The notes: a model not told the origin generated them from the letters alone. A stretch of 64,000 nt of DNA from Brachybacterium sp. YJGR34 (GCF_003347015.1 NZ_PNFB01000019.1:1-64000), one strand, 5' to 3'. Counted from the first letter of the stretch, positions 1 to 7,825 are shown. Numbers and translations: made by a program.

Positions 1-28
1 GGCCCCCGGCCGTCCGCGGCCGGGGGCC
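1..28. terminator. GC-rich hairpin, terminator of the Rv3235-like gene
   Basis: A perfect 12-bp inverted repeat (1-12 with 17-28, loop TCCG) lies immediately after the stop of the minus-strand gene at 34-435. No U-tract is seen, which is usual for terminators in such GC-rich genomes. It may serve both directions. Confidence 0.6.
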
Positions 29-33
29 GGCGC

Positions 34-435
34 TCAGCCGACCTCGAGGACGGTCACCCGCCATCCGGTGTGCCGCAGCTCCCAGCGCATGGCGAGGAAG
101 CGGGCCCGTTCGGGCTCCCGCAGCACGCAGCTCGCCTCGACGGTGCGCTCGTTGACCACGCAGGTGCGCACGCCGGAGACCTGGAGCTGGCGCGACGGGG
201 CGTAGCCGGTGCTCGCCCGCAGGCGCCGGGTCAGCGCCGCGCGGCGCGAGAGCATGCGCGCCACCTCGGGGGTGACCACTCGTGACAGCGCGTTCACCGG
301 GCGCATGTCGCGGATGATCTCGACCGCATGGCGGGCGACGGGCGCCACCATCCGCTCGACGAGGCGGGGATCGTGGGGCGAGAGGACCTCCGCAGAGGTG
401 CCCGAGGGTGCTGGACGCTGGTCGGTGGAGGTCAT
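34..435 (-). CDS. Rv3235-like protein (DUF6459-type), function unknown
   Basis: A 133-residue basic protein of the actinobacterial Rv3235-like group. The conserved part is the C-terminal two thirds, ending in a WELRHTGWRVTVLEVG-like tail that resembles the small alpha+beta accessory folds. There is no signal peptide or membrane segment. The start codon overlaps the stop of the LysM gene by 4 nt (ATGA), so the two are translationally coupled. In related genomes this gene usually sits close to secA, which lies outside this window if present. Family assignment is by pattern recognition; no biochemical function is known to me. Confidence 0.6.
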   Translation of the reverse strand: MTSTDQRPAPSGTSAEVLSPHDPRLVERMVAPVARHAVEIIRDMRPVNALSRVVTPEVARMLSRRAALTRRLRASTGYAPSRQLQVSGVRTCVVNERTVEASCVLREPERARFLAMRWELRHTGWRVTVLEVG

Positions 436-1259
436 GGCGCTTCCTGTGGGGTGAGGGAGGTGGGAACTGTCAGCACCTGCCCGGGGACGAGCAGGTCGGG
501 GTCGTCTCCGATCGCCTCACGATTGGCGTCGTGGAGCAGAGGCCAGCCGGCCGCGATCGTCGAGGGGGAGTCCGGGGCGGGCGCGAGGAGATCGTCCGTG
601 ATGCTCCAGAGAGTGTCTCCGGGCTGCACGACGACCGTGGGCGGGGACGCCGGGGCGTCGTCCGGAGCGGCGGATGTGCCGTCCGACGGCGTAGGACCGG
701 AGGACCCGGCCGGGGCGGAGGCACCCGAGGCGGCGGAGGGGTCCCCGCTCCAGCCCAGCGGGGGCAGGGAGCCGGAGGGATCCTGCTCCGAGCCAGGAGG
801 CTCGCTCGTCTCGAGCTCCGCCGAGTGCGCGACGGGCCCGGGTCCCGGATCCGCCGCCGGTGACGGGGCGATCTCACCGGCCACTGCCGGAGCCAGCACG
901 AGCCCCGTGGTCGTCGTCGCGAGCGCGGCGCCGAGGCTGAGGCGTCGTGCGATCCGGGGCGCGAGGAGCCGAAGCGCCGCGAGCGCCGCCGTGCCGCCGC
1001 GTGTCGCGGGACCTGCCAGCAGCACCATGGAGGCCAGCGACCAGATCAGGGCGAGGTAAGCGCACAGCGCTGCGCCCAGGACCGCGGCCACCACCAGCAC
1101 CCAGGCGATCAGGACGTCTGACCCGTGACCGGCCGCCGCGGCCGGTGTCAGGGTGCGGGCCGCCGCGGCCATGCCGAGGGCGCCGACGGCGGCGCCGAGC
1201 GCCCCCAGCGCCGCCGGCGCCGGCCGCGCCGCCGGCTGGTTCCCGCTGTGCTCGTCCAT
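432..1259 (-). CDS. LysM-domain membrane protein
   Basis: 275 residues. Hydrophobic segments cover roughly residues 13-35 and 45-80, and a further one lies near 105-130 ending in APAVAG; a long Pro/Ser/Ala/Gly-rich linker follows. The C-terminus (about 210-268) is a LysM domain, recognisable from VVVQPGDTLWSI and LLVPGQVLTVP. LysM binds N-acetylglucosamine in peptidoglycan, so the protein is probably membrane-anchored with its wall-binding domain outside. There is no catalytic domain, so the role is likely structural or scaffolding. A good sigma-A promoter lies about 90 bp upstream, leaving an unusually repetitive 5' leader (see 1309-1338). Confidence 0.75.
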   Translation of the reverse strand: MDEHSGNQPAARPAPAALGALGAAVGALGMAAAARTLTPAAAAGHGSDVLIAWVLVVAAVLGAALCAYLALIWSLASMVLLAGPATRGGTAALAALRLLAPRIARRLSLGAALATTTTGLVLAPAVAGEIAPSPAADPGPGPVAHSAELETSEPPGSEQDPSGSLPPLGWSGDPSAASGASAPAGSSGPTPSDGTSAAPDDAPASPPTVVVQPGDTLWSITDDLLAPAPDSPSTIAAGWPLLHDANREAIGDDPDLLVPGQVLTVPTSLTPQEAP

Positions 1260-1308
1260 GCGTCCCCCGTCGAACGAGCATCGTCCCGCAGAACCCGCAG
1301 GCGATGCC

Positions 1309-1338
1309 GTTTGATGTCGTTTGGTCGTGTTCGGTCGT
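1309..1338. repeat. Three tandem 10-bp near-repeats in the LysM-gene leader
   Basis: Three head-to-tail 10-bp units (GTTTGATGTC, GTTTGGTCGT, GTTCGGTCGT, plus-strand reading) with exact helical periodicity lie just downstream of the minus-strand promoter of the LysM gene. They are AT-richer than their surroundings. Direct repeats at one-turn spacing fit cooperative binding by a small HTH protein; the regulator is unknown. Confidence 0.4.
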
Positions 1339-1346
1339 GAGTACAG

Positions 1347-1375
1347 AAGTTAGTGGTCTGTGACGCAGGACGCAA
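1347..1375 (-). promoter_or_regulatory. Sigma-A promoter of the LysM / Rv3235-like operon
   Basis: On the minus strand, TTGCGT (1370-1375) and TAACTT (1347-1352) are separated by exactly 17 bp. Transcription would start near 1340, giving a leader of about 80 nt that contains the 10-bp repeat cluster. Confidence 0.6.
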
Positions 1376-1436
1376 TTCGGCGAGGTCGCGCTGTGGATGC
1401 GCAGGGTCGGGGGAGGGCATGTCGGGTGCGCCGCCC

Positions 1437-1442
1437 TACAGT
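1437..1442 (+). promoter_or_regulatory. -10 element TACAGT, leaderless start of the 1449 gene
   Basis: TACAGT ends 6 nt before the ATG at 1449, so the transcript should begin at or next to the start codon. No Shine-Dalgarno sequence is visible, in agreement. Confidence 0.6.
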
Positions 1443-1448
1443 GTCCCC

Positions 1449-1994
1449 ATGCGATTCGAGCGGATCTTCGACGACCTCGAGGGGCGGTTCGCCCATCACG
1501 AGCAGGAGGAGATGCGGGCGGTCTCCGAGGACCTCACCCGGGCCGAGCGCGCTCAGCTCACCCTCGCCGATCGACTGCGGGGAGCCGGCGGACGGCCCCT
1601 GATCCTCCACGTCGGGGCCTCGCTGCGCCTCAGCGGTGCGGTCGCGGACGTCGGTGAGCACTGGGTCGCGCTGACCGACCGGGCCGACGGCCGGCGTGCT
1701 GTGGTCCCGCTCGCGGGGATCGGGTTCATCGAGGGGCTCCCCACGCGGGCCCGGCCGGCCGAGGAGACCCTGCGCTCAGCTCTCGGGCTGGGGTCGATCC
1801 TGCGGGAGATCGCCCGGGATCGCAGCGTGGTGCGGGTGGAGACGACCGCCGGGGGCATCGTGGGGCGGATCGCCGCGGTGGGCGCGGACGCCGTCGACGT
1901 CCACTCCCTGCCCACCGGGGAGGCGACCGCGATGCCGGGGTCGCAGCGGCTCACCGTCGCGATGTCCGCGCTGCTGGCCGTCCTCCCGCGCTGA
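1449..1994 (+). CDS. Conserved hypothetical protein, soluble
   Basis: 181 residues when begun at the ATG 6 nt after a -10 hexamer; the open frame extends upstream but has no better start. The N-terminus is a charged helix (RIFDDLEGRFAHHEQEEM), followed by beta-rich stretches such as LILHVGASLRLSG and HWVALTDRADGRRAVVPLAGIGFIEGL, repeated again near 125-170. The pattern suggests two small barrel-like (Sm/PRC-like) repeats, but this is only an impression. It is a recurring actinobacterial protein of unknown role next to the excisionase-type HTH gene. No signal peptide or membrane segment. Confidence 0.6.
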   Translation: MRFERIFDDLEGRFAHHEQEEMRAVSEDLTRAERAQLTLADRLRGAGGRPLILHVGASLRLSGAVADVGEHWVALTDRADGRRAVVPLAGIGFIEGLPTRARPAEETLRSALGLGSILREIARDRSVVRVETTAGGIVGRIAAVGADAVDVHSLPTGEATAMPGSQRLTVAMSALLAVLPR

Positions 1995-2060
1995 GCGCCG
2001 TTCCCGGCGACGGGGCGGGTGGTGCGGCCCGCTCCGGGAGCGGGGAGCGCCCGCCAGGGG

Positions 2061-2300
2061 TCAGCGGTCCCGGGACGCCTTCTGGCGCTCCTGCTCGCGC
2101 TCCTCCTCGAGGATGTGCGCGGTCGCCTCGTAGCTGCGCTGGATGTACGACTCGAGCTCGGTGACCTCCACGCGCCACTGGCCGCGACCGCCGATCTTGA
2201 TGGCCCGCAGCTCACCGGAGCGCACCAGTGCGTAGGCCTGCGAGGCAGAGATCGAGAGCATCTCCGCGACATCGGACAGCGGGACGAAGCGTGGCGTCAT
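2061..2300 (-). CDS. Excisionase-family (MerR-like winged HTH) DNA-binding protein
   Basis: 79 residues. Residues 6-52 form the HTH_17/excisionase domain: LSDVAEMLSISASQAYALV is the helix-turn-helix, and AIKIGGRGQWRVEVTELESY is the wing plus the helix that normally recognises DNA. A charged C-terminal helix (AHILEEEREQERQ) follows. The start is chosen at the ATG preceded by GGAAGGATC; an upstream in-frame start would add 44 low-complexity residues. Proteins of this type (BldC is a relative) regulate transcription by cooperative binding to direct repeats. It is transcribed away from the SAF/CpaE operon. Its target is unknown. Confidence 0.75.
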   Translation of the reverse strand: MTPRFVPLSDVAEMLSISASQAYALVRSGELRAIKIGGRGQWRVEVTELESYIQRSYEATAHILEEEREQERQKASRDR

Positions 2301-2469
2301 CGACGATCCTTCCAGTCGGACACACCGGGTCGACAGGGATACTCTCACACTTGCGACCAGGGGCGTCGCGAGCGGTGGACGGCGACGTCTGGCGCGAGGG
2401 AGCGGTGGTCCGGGACGGACGGTCGTCCACATTCGGACCTCCGGGGCACGGCGAGGGGCCCGGTTGTCG

Positions 2470-2501
2470 TAGCCTCCCCCTCAGATCCCGACGGGCGGGA
2501 T
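2470..2501 (+). promoter_or_regulatory. -10 element and 5' leader hairpin of the SAF/CpaE operon
   Basis: TAGCCT (2470-2475) is a good -10 hexamer. The leader that follows contains a short inverted repeat (GATCCCG at 2483-2489 with CGGGATC at 2495-2501) and then a strong ribosome site AGGAGGG at about 2514-2520. No clear -35 is seen. Confidence 0.45.
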
Positions 2502-2525
2502 CGACGTGAGGGCAGGAGGGACCCC

Positions 2526-3167
2526 GTGGGGGCGGATGCACCGGTGATGAGGCTGCGCAGACCGCGATGGAAGGATCCACGGCTGATCGTCGGCATCGTG
2601 CTGGTCGTGGCCAGCGTCCTGATGGGGGCGCTGCTGGTCTCGCGCCTGTCCGCGACCACCCCGATGCTGGTGGCGAAGGCCCCCATCGTTCCGGGGGACG
2701 AGATCGACGCGGCGGACCTGACGACCGTCGAGATGCGCCTGGGGGACCAGGCCGATCTGTACCTCGGCACCGCGGAGGCGATCCCCGAGGGCGCCGTCGC
2801 CACCAGGACCATCCAGTCCGGGGAGCTGCTGCCGCTGACCGCCGTCGGGCAGCCGGCCGACGTCCCGCTGCGGCCGGTGGTGATCCCGGTGGACGAGACC
2901 GTGGCGGAGTCCGTCGCCCCGGGGGCGGCCGTGGAGCTGTGGCACACGGCGCCGGCGGTCGACGACGGCGGGACCGGGACGGCCGAGCTGCTGGTCCCCG
3001 ACGCCGTGGTGCGGCGCATCGACGAGGGCAGCTCGCTGGGCATGCAGTCCATGTCCGTCGAGGTGCTCGTCCCGGCCGACAGCCTGGCGGAGGTGCTCGA
3101 GGTGCTGGCGCAGGACGAGCGCCTCGACGTGATCGGCGTTCCCGGCGCGCACGGGCTCGCCCCATGA
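2526..3167 (+). CDS. SAF-domain, CpaB/RcpC-like membrane protein
   Basis: 213 residues from GTG 2526, which has AGGAGGG 6 nt upstream; ATG 2547 is the alternative. One transmembrane helix (about 18-40, IVGIVLVVASVLMGALLV) is followed by a SAF domain (ATTPMLVAKAPIVPGDEI onward, with GAVATRTIQSGELL) and a beta-rich tail. CpaB/RcpC proteins belong to Tad/Flp pilus machines, where the SAF domain is thought to contact wall polymers near the pore. It overlaps the CpaE-like gene by 4 nt. The rest of the Tad system lies 13 kb away at 16.0-20.9 kb, so a functional link is inferred. Confidence 0.75.
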   Translation: MGADAPVMRLRRPRWKDPRLIVGIVLVVASVLMGALLVSRLSATTPMLVAKAPIVPGDEIDAADLTTVEMRLGDQADLYLGTAEAIPEGAVATRTIQSGELLPLTAVGQPADVPLRPVVIPVDETVAESVAPGAAVELWHTAPAVDDGGTGTAELLVPDAVVRRIDEGSSLGMQSMSVEVLVPADSLAEVLEVLAQDERLDVIGVPGAHGLAP

Positions 3168-4393
3168 TCGACATCGTCCTGTGCGCCTCGGGCAGCGACG
3201 AGGTGCGGATCGTCCATGATCTCGCGGTGGACCGCAGCCAGCGCGCCCGGGTGGTGCGGCGGTGCGCGGACCTCGCCGAGACGCTGGCGGTGACCGCCGC
3301 GGGCATCGGCGACGTCGTCGTCATCGACGTGTCCGTGCGGGGAATGGGACGTGACGCGATCGCGACGATGCTCCGCGACGCCTCGGTGGTGGGGCTGCGC
3401 TCGGAGCAGGTGCCCGCCGCGACGCGGCTCGGGCTGCGCCACGTGCTCCCCAGCAGCGCGCCCCTCGAGGAGATCCTCGAGGCGGTGCACGCCGCGGCCA
3501 CAGGTGCCGAGGAGGGCGAGACCGGGCAGGAGCCGGAGGTCGAGCCCTCCACCGGCGCCGCCGCACCGGGACGGATGGTCGCGGTCTGGGGGCCGACGGG
3601 CGCGCCGGGCCGCTCCACCGTTGCCGTGAACCTGGCGGCCGAGGCCGCGCTCTCCGGTCGGTCGACGGTGCTCGTGGACGCCGACACCTACGGCCCGTCC
3701 CAGAGCCAGATCCTCGGGGTGCTCGACGAGACCCCGGGGCTGATCGCGGCATGCCGCGCGCACGACCGCGACACCCTCGATGCCGAGACCCTCGACGCGC
3801 TGCTGCCGCTGGTGCAGCCGGATCTGCGCCTGCTCAGCGGCATCGGTGTGCCGGGACGGTGGGCGGAGCTGCGTCGTGCGGCGCTGGACGGCGTGTGGTC
3901 CGCGCTGGCCGGACGTGGCGGGCTGGTCGTGGCGGACGTCGGGCCGGTCCTCGAGGAGGACGAGGAGCTCAGCTACGACACCGTCGCCCCGCAGCGCAAC
4001 GCCGCCGCGCTGAGCGTGCTCGAGGCGGCGGACGCCGTGATCGCCGTCGTCGCCGCGGATCCCGTGAGCATCACGCGGCTGCTCCGGGACCAGAGCCGGC
4101 TCCAGGACCTCGGCGTCCAGGAGCTCCACGTGATCGTCAACCGCCTCGGAGCCCCGGTGCCGGGGGAGCGGGTGAGGGAGCTGATCGCCTCCCGGATCGA
4201 CACCGCGACACTCCACCTCCTCCCGGACGACCCGGTCTCCTGCCGCACCGCGGCCTGGGACGGCGCGCTGCTGGCCGAGACCGCTCCGCGCTCCGCGCTG
4301 CGCCGGGCGCTCCAGGAGATCGCCGCCTCACAGGTCCTGCAGGGACAGGGGCAGGAGGCGCCGCGCGCGCCGGGGCCGGCGGTGAGAGGATGA
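3164..4393 (+). CDS. CpaE/TadZ-like MinD-family P-loop protein with degenerate Walker A
   Basis: 409 residues. Residues 1-110 are a receiver-like domain, 110-135 an acidic linker, and from about 138 a MinD/ParA-type fold: VNLAAEAALSGRSTVLVDAD and GGLVVADVGPVL match the switch regions. The expected deviant Walker A (KGGxGKT) is replaced by GPTGAPGRST at about 143-152; both lysines are absent and the second position is arginine. CpaE/TadZ proteins place Tad pilus machinery at the cell pole and some relatives have lost ATPase activity. The start overlaps the SAF gene (ATGA) and the stop overlaps the DUF6912 gene, so this is one three-gene operon. Confidence 0.75.
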   Translation: MIDIVLCASGSDEVRIVHDLAVDRSQRARVVRRCADLAETLAVTAAGIGDVVVIDVSVRGMGRDAIATMLRDASVVGLRSEQVPAATRLGLRHVLPSSAPLEEILEAVHAAATGAEEGETGQEPEVEPSTGAAAPGRMVAVWGPTGAPGRSTVAVNLAAEAALSGRSTVLVDADTYGPSQSQILGVLDETPGLIAACRAHDRDTLDAETLDALLPLVQPDLRLLSGIGVPGRWAELRRAALDGVWSALAGRGGLVVADVGPVLEEDEELSYDTVAPQRNAAALSVLEAADAVIAVVAADPVSITRLLRDQSRLQDLGVQELHVIVNRLGAPVPGERVRELIASRIDTATLHLLPDDPVSCRTAAWDGALLAETAPRSALRRALQEIAASQVLQGQGQEAPRAPGPAVRG

Positions 4394-4845
4394 CGGCCAT
4401 GAGGATCTACCTGCCGTTGACCGACCTCGACCGGCCCGTGCTGGAGCACGCCGGACGCACCCTCTCCCTGGAGGCCGGACGCCCCGCCTGGGGCGTCACG
4501 TCCTCGGCACGCACCGACCGTCCCGGTCAGGACGAGGAGGACCTCGAGTACGACGCCCTCCAGGATGCCGTCCATGTCGCCTGGAGCGCATCGGACCCTG
4601 CGGCCCGGGCCCTCGTGATCGCCGCGGACGCGCCGGAGAGCGGCTTCGTGGACTCCTCCGAGGACGGCGGCGCCTTCGGCGTGCGCGCCCGCGAGGCGGT
4701 CGAGGCGAGGATCGCGAGCTTCCACGTCACCGAGCTGGGCGCCGCGGACGCCGCGGCGGACGACACCGACCCCGCGCTGCTGTGGTTCGACCTCAGCGAG
4801 AGCGCCGCGGCGCTCGCCTACGTCGGCGGGCACGCCCCGAGCTGA
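4390..4845 (+). CDS. DUF6912 protein
   Basis: 151 residues; ATG 4390 overlaps the CpaE-like stop by 4 nt, with a second possible ATG at 4399 (MRIYLPL). The MRIYLPLTDLDRPVLEHAG beginning and the C-terminal LLWFDLSESAAALAYV block are typical of this actinobacterial family, which I associate with Tad-like CpaE genes and WhiB neighbourhoods. An acidic middle (about 42-55) is followed by regular beta/alpha segments such as ALVIAADAP. No membrane segment or known catalytic motif. Function unknown. Confidence 0.65.
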   Translation: MTAMRIYLPLTDLDRPVLEHAGRTLSLEAGRPAWGVTSSARTDRPGQDEEDLEYDALQDAVHVAWSASDPAARALVIAADAPESGFVDSSEDGGAFGVRAREAVEARIASFHVTELGAADAAADDTDPALLWFDLSESAAALAYVGGHAPS

Positions 4846-4875
4846 CCGGCGACGATCCGCGCCGCCCGTCGCCGG
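4846..4875. terminator. Bidirectional terminator hairpin
   Basis: A perfect 9-bp stem (CCGGCGACG at 4846-4854 with CGTCGCCGG at 4867-4875) directly follows the DUF6912 stop and precedes the stop of the convergent DUF2505 gene. Confidence 0.55.
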
Positions 4876-4893
4876 CCCGGACGGCCGCCTCGG

Positions 4894-5397
4894 TCACCGG
4901 TCGGTCGCGGACCAGGTCGCGGCCGACTTCTCCTCGGCACGCAGCACCTTCGAGACGTAGGGGACGGCGGCCTTCTCGAGCCGCGGTCCCAGCAGCGGGA
5001 CCTTCGCGACCAGGTCGCCGGCGATCTCCACGCTGCTGGCTCCGTCGCCGCCGGGCACCAGACGCAGCGAGGCGGTCATCCCCGCCGGGGTCCCGGCGAC
5101 GTCGAGACGCATGGTCCCCGTGCGCCCGCCCTCCGCATCGGGCGCGGACCAGGACTGCTCCTCCTTGATCGTCACCGCGGAGCCGACGAACGGACGCACG
5201 ATGTCCGGCACCCGGTCCGTGGGCATCGAGAGCTCCGTGGTCACGGTGAACGACCCGGCAGGATCGCCCGTCACGGACGACTCGGCGCTCGAGGCCGCGA
5301 GCGTGCTCCGCCGGATCGCGGTGTACTCGGGATCGGCGTACATCACGGCGGCGGAGCGGGCGGACAGCGGGAGGTTCAACGTCTCGCGGAGCTTCAT
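4894..5397 (-). CDS. DUF2505 protein (SRPBCC/START-like fold)
   Basis: 167 residues starting MKLRETLNLPLSARSAAVMY; this ATG is 6 nt after GAGGAAGG, whereas the ATG two codons upstream abuts that site. The alternation of beta strands (SFTVTTELSM, GTMRLDVAGTPAGMTASLRLV, SVEIAGDLVAKVPLLG) and the long C-terminal helix fit the DUF2505 family, a ligand-cavity fold found throughout actinobacteria. It has no signal peptide. Convergent with the DUF6912 gene and divergent from the kinase gene at 5522. No ligand or role is known to me. Confidence 0.7.
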   Translation of the reverse strand: MKLRETLNLPLSARSAAVMYADPEYTAIRRSTLAASSAESSVTGDPAGSFTVTTELSMPTDRVPDIVRPFVGSAVTIKEEQSWSAPDAEGGRTGTMRLDVAGTPAGMTASLRLVPGGDGASSVEIAGDLVAKVPLLGPRLEKAAVPYVSKVLRAEEKSAATWSATDR

Positions 5398-5521
5398 CCT
5401 CATCCTTCCTCGAAGTATCGACGGGCACAGCCTAGAGCAGGTGCCTGACCCGCCCAGCCGTCCTCCGCCCCCGTCCCGGGCGGCGTGCGCCCGTTCCCCA
5501 CGCACCCCATATCCTGGTCCC

Positions 5522-7015
5522 ATGCCGAGCATGTCCAAGTTCCTCGCCGATAGCCGCGGTCTCACCGACAAGGAGGCCGACTGGCTCCAGCACCTGGTCG
5601 GGGACTGGAACCTCCTGTCCGATCTCCTCCGGGCCGACCTCGTGCTCTGGATCCGGGGCGAGGAGGGCGCGATCGCCGTCGCCCACTGCCGTCCCGCGAC
5701 CGGTCCCACCGTGTACTACGAGGACCCCGTCGGGAGCAGCGGCCCCCACGGTCAGGAGGGCGAGGAGATCTCGCGCCTGCTCGAGGGCGGGGAGTCGGAG
5801 CACCGCCCCCTGCCCGTCGAGCGCGAGGGACGGACGGCCTCCATCGTCCTGGTGCCGGTGCGCAAGGGCGGTCGCACGCTGGCCGCGCTCGCGGCGGAGA
5901 CCCCCGACGGCGAGGGCCAGCCCTCGGACAACGAGACCCACCAGCGGGCGCTCGGCGACCGTGTGCTGCGCATGCTCGAGAGCGGCGCCTTCCCCATCGA
6001 AGGTGCTCCGATCCCCCCGCGCCGCGGTGCTCCGCGCGTCGGGGACGGGGTGGTCGAGCTCGACGAGGCCGGGGTGGTGCGGTGGATGTCGCCCAACGCC
6101 CGCTCGGCCTTCCACCGCTTCGGCATCGAGGGCGACATGGAGGGCACCACGCTCGCCGAGGTGTCCACCGAGGTGCTGCAGTCCCGCAGCCCGGTCGACG
6201 AGTCGCTCCCGCTGGTACTGATGGGGCGCGCCGCCTGGCGCTCGGACATGCAGGCCCGGGGCGGCACGCTCTCGCTGCGGGCGGTGCCGCTGACGGCGCT
6301 CGGCCAGCGCACCGGTGCCGTGATCCTGGTGCGCGACGTGACGGAGCTGCGGCGGCGCGAGCGCGAGCTGATCACCAAGGACGCGACCATCCGGGAGGTC
6401 CATCACCGGGTGAAGAACAACCTGCAGACCGTCGCGGCGCTGCTGCGCATGCAGTCGCGGCGGATGAAGACCGACGAGGCGCGGGACGCGCTGGCCGAGG
6501 CCATGCGCCGGGTCTCGACCATCGCCCTGGTCCACGAGTCCCTCCTGCAGGGGTCGCAGGAGGCGGTGCACTTCGACGAGGTGATCGACCGCTGCCTGCG
6601 ACTCGCCGTCGACGCGGCGAGCGCGACCGTGCATCGGGCGGGCACCCCGCAGCTGGCGGACGCCCAGGTGGAGGTGCGCACCGAGAAGGTGGGCAAGGTG
6701 GGGACCATCCGCGCCGAGGAGGCGACCCCGCTCGCGCTGGTGGTCACCGAGCTCGCGACCAACGCCGTCGAGCACGGGCTCTCGGAGACCGGCGGCACCC
6801 TCACGATCCGCAGCGAGCGCAGGGGGTCCCACCTGGTCGTCGACATCGAGGACGACGGCATGGGGATGGGCGCCGCGAAGCCGACGGGGCTGGGCACCAA
6901 TATCGCGCTCACCCTGGTGCAGGGGCAGCTGGGCGGCACGCTCGCCTGGGAGGAGCGCCCCGGCGGCGGGACCCGTGCGCGGGTCGACGTCCATCTGGAT
7001 CCGCTCACGCTCTGA
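5522..7015 (+). CDS. pdtaS: PdtaS-like cytosolic sensor histidine kinase (HisKA_2)
   Basis: 497 residues; the ATG follows the hexamer TATCCT by 6 nt, so translation is probably leaderless. Domains in order: an N-terminal GAF-like histidine-kinase sensor (about 10-150), a PAS-like region (about 170-285), a HisKA_2 dimerisation domain with phosphoacceptor motif EVHHRVKNNLQ (His294/His295), and an HATPase domain with ELATNAVEHGL (N box), DIEDDGMGMG (G1) and GLGTNIALTLV. There are no membrane helices. In mycobacteria PdtaS phosphorylates the ANTAR RNA-binding antiterminator PdtaR; no PdtaR gene is in this window. Position next to whiB1 matches the mycobacterial order. Confidence 0.85.
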   Translation: MPSMSKFLADSRGLTDKEADWLQHLVGDWNLLSDLLRADLVLWIRGEEGAIAVAHCRPATGPTVYYEDPVGSSGPHGQEGEEISRLLEGGESEHRPLPVEREGRTASIVLVPVRKGGRTLAALAAETPDGEGQPSDNETHQRALGDRVLRMLESGAFPIEGAPIPPRRGAPRVGDGVVELDEAGVVRWMSPNARSAFHRFGIEGDMEGTTLAEVSTEVLQSRSPVDESLPLVLMGRAAWRSDMQARGGTLSLRAVPLTALGQRTGAVILVRDVTELRRRERELITKDATIREVHHRVKNNLQTVAALLRMQSRRMKTDEARDALAEAMRRVSTIALVHESLLQGSQEAVHFDEVIDRCLRLAVDAASATVHRAGTPQLADAQVEVRTEKVGKVGTIRAEEATPLALVVTELATNAVEHGLSETGGTLTIRSERRGSHLVVDIEDDGMGMGAAKPTGLGTNIALTLVQGQLGGTLAWEERPGGGTRARVDVHLDPLTL

Positions 7016-7033
7016 GCGGCGCCGGGAGGCGGC

Positions 7034-7069
7034 GGGGCCGAGCCCGGCGGCCCCGCCGTGCTCGGCCCC
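7034..7069. terminator. Bidirectional terminator between pdtaS and whiB1
   Basis: A 10-bp stem GGGGCCGAGC (7034-7043) with GCTCGGCCCC (7060-7069) encloses a GC-rich loop just after the kinase stop. The adjacent 7070-7187 stretch is also GC-rich and holds no gene. Confidence 0.55.
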
Positions 7070-7187
7070 CTGCTGGTGGGGAGCGTCGGCGGGTGGGGCC
7101 GCGGGGGCACCCGCCGGGATCGCGGCACGGGGCCGGGATCCCGGGGAGTGCCCGGGGCCCGCGGTATGTCGGCGGGCCGGTGGGGTG

Positions 7188-7436
7188 TCAGCCGGCGCGG
7201 CGGGCGCGCGCGTTGCGGCGCTTGAGGGAGCGGCGCTCATCCTCGGAGAGGCCGCCCCAGACGCCGGAGTCCTGGCCGGTCTCGAGCGCGAACTTCAGGC
7301 ACGCCGTCATGACGTCGCACCGCTGGCACACCGCCTTCGCCTCCTGGATCTGGGTGATCGCCGGTCCGGTGTTCCCGATCGGGAAGAACAGCTCGGGATC
7401 GTTCTTGAGGCACTCGGCACGGTGGCGCCAGTCCAT
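7188..7436 (-). CDS. whiB1: WhiB1-type iron-sulfur transcription factor
   Basis: 82 residues beginning MDWRHRAECL. The four cluster cysteines are at 9, 37, 40 and 46 (C-x27-CxxC-x5-C), followed by the GVWGG turn (about 62-66) and a basic C-terminus KRRNARARR that binds DNA. Length and residue positions match WhiB1, which carries an oxygen-stable, nitric-oxide-sensitive [4Fe-4S] cluster and binds the sigma-A C-terminal region. The open frame extends 30 codons upstream, but homologues begin at this methionine. A purine-rich stretch (AAAGAGAGAG) lies upstream as ribosome site. Monocistronic, divergent from the membrane-protein gene at 7826. Confidence 0.9.
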   Translation of the reverse strand: MDWRHRAECLKNDPELFFPIGNTGPAITQIQEAKAVCQRCDVMTACLKFALETGQDSGVWGGLSEDERRSLKRRNARARRAG

Positions 7437-7825
7437 CGTCACTCTCTCTTTCCAGGACGCCACGTCCCGCCCCGTGGGGCGTGACGCGGCGAGGTTCGCT
7501 CCCAGCGGGGCGTTCTCGGGTGTCATGCTCTCCTCGACGTGGGGCCGGCGACGGACGAGCCGCTGCAGTCCCCTCGGCGGGTCGAGCCGTCATCCATTCT
7601 CTGGGCCGCTCGCGGGCTCGACAAGGGCCTGGCTGCGCGGGCCTGGTGGCACTTCCCACACAGAACCTCCTTGCCTTCTCCTCGTGCGGATCCGGCCGTG
7701 ATGCCGCGCACGAAGCCGTTGCATCGCGGATCGCGGCATGCTCATCAGCGGCACCTCAGCGCCCCGTCGATGGACCGTCGGACCGCTCGCCGACCGCGTC
7801 CACCCGCGGCCGTTACAGTGCCACC
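7437..7825. other. 389-bp intergenic region between whiB1 and the 7826 gene
   Basis: Both flanking genes are transcribed outward. The part next to 7826 contains the leaderless -10 hexamer TACAGT (7814-7819). I found no clear CRP-like palindrome of the kind that controls mycobacterial whiB1, and no convincing open frame in the middle; small frames there lack codon bias. Confidence 0.4.

Noticed and set aside
2061-2432. An upstream start for the HTH gene adding 44 residues
   Set aside because: The extra residues are low-complexity and Arg/Pro/Val-rich, and the ATG at 2300 has a good ribosome site.
7437-7825. CRP-binding site upstream of whiB1, as in mycobacteria
   Set aside because: No TGTGA-N6-TCACA-type palindrome could be found.
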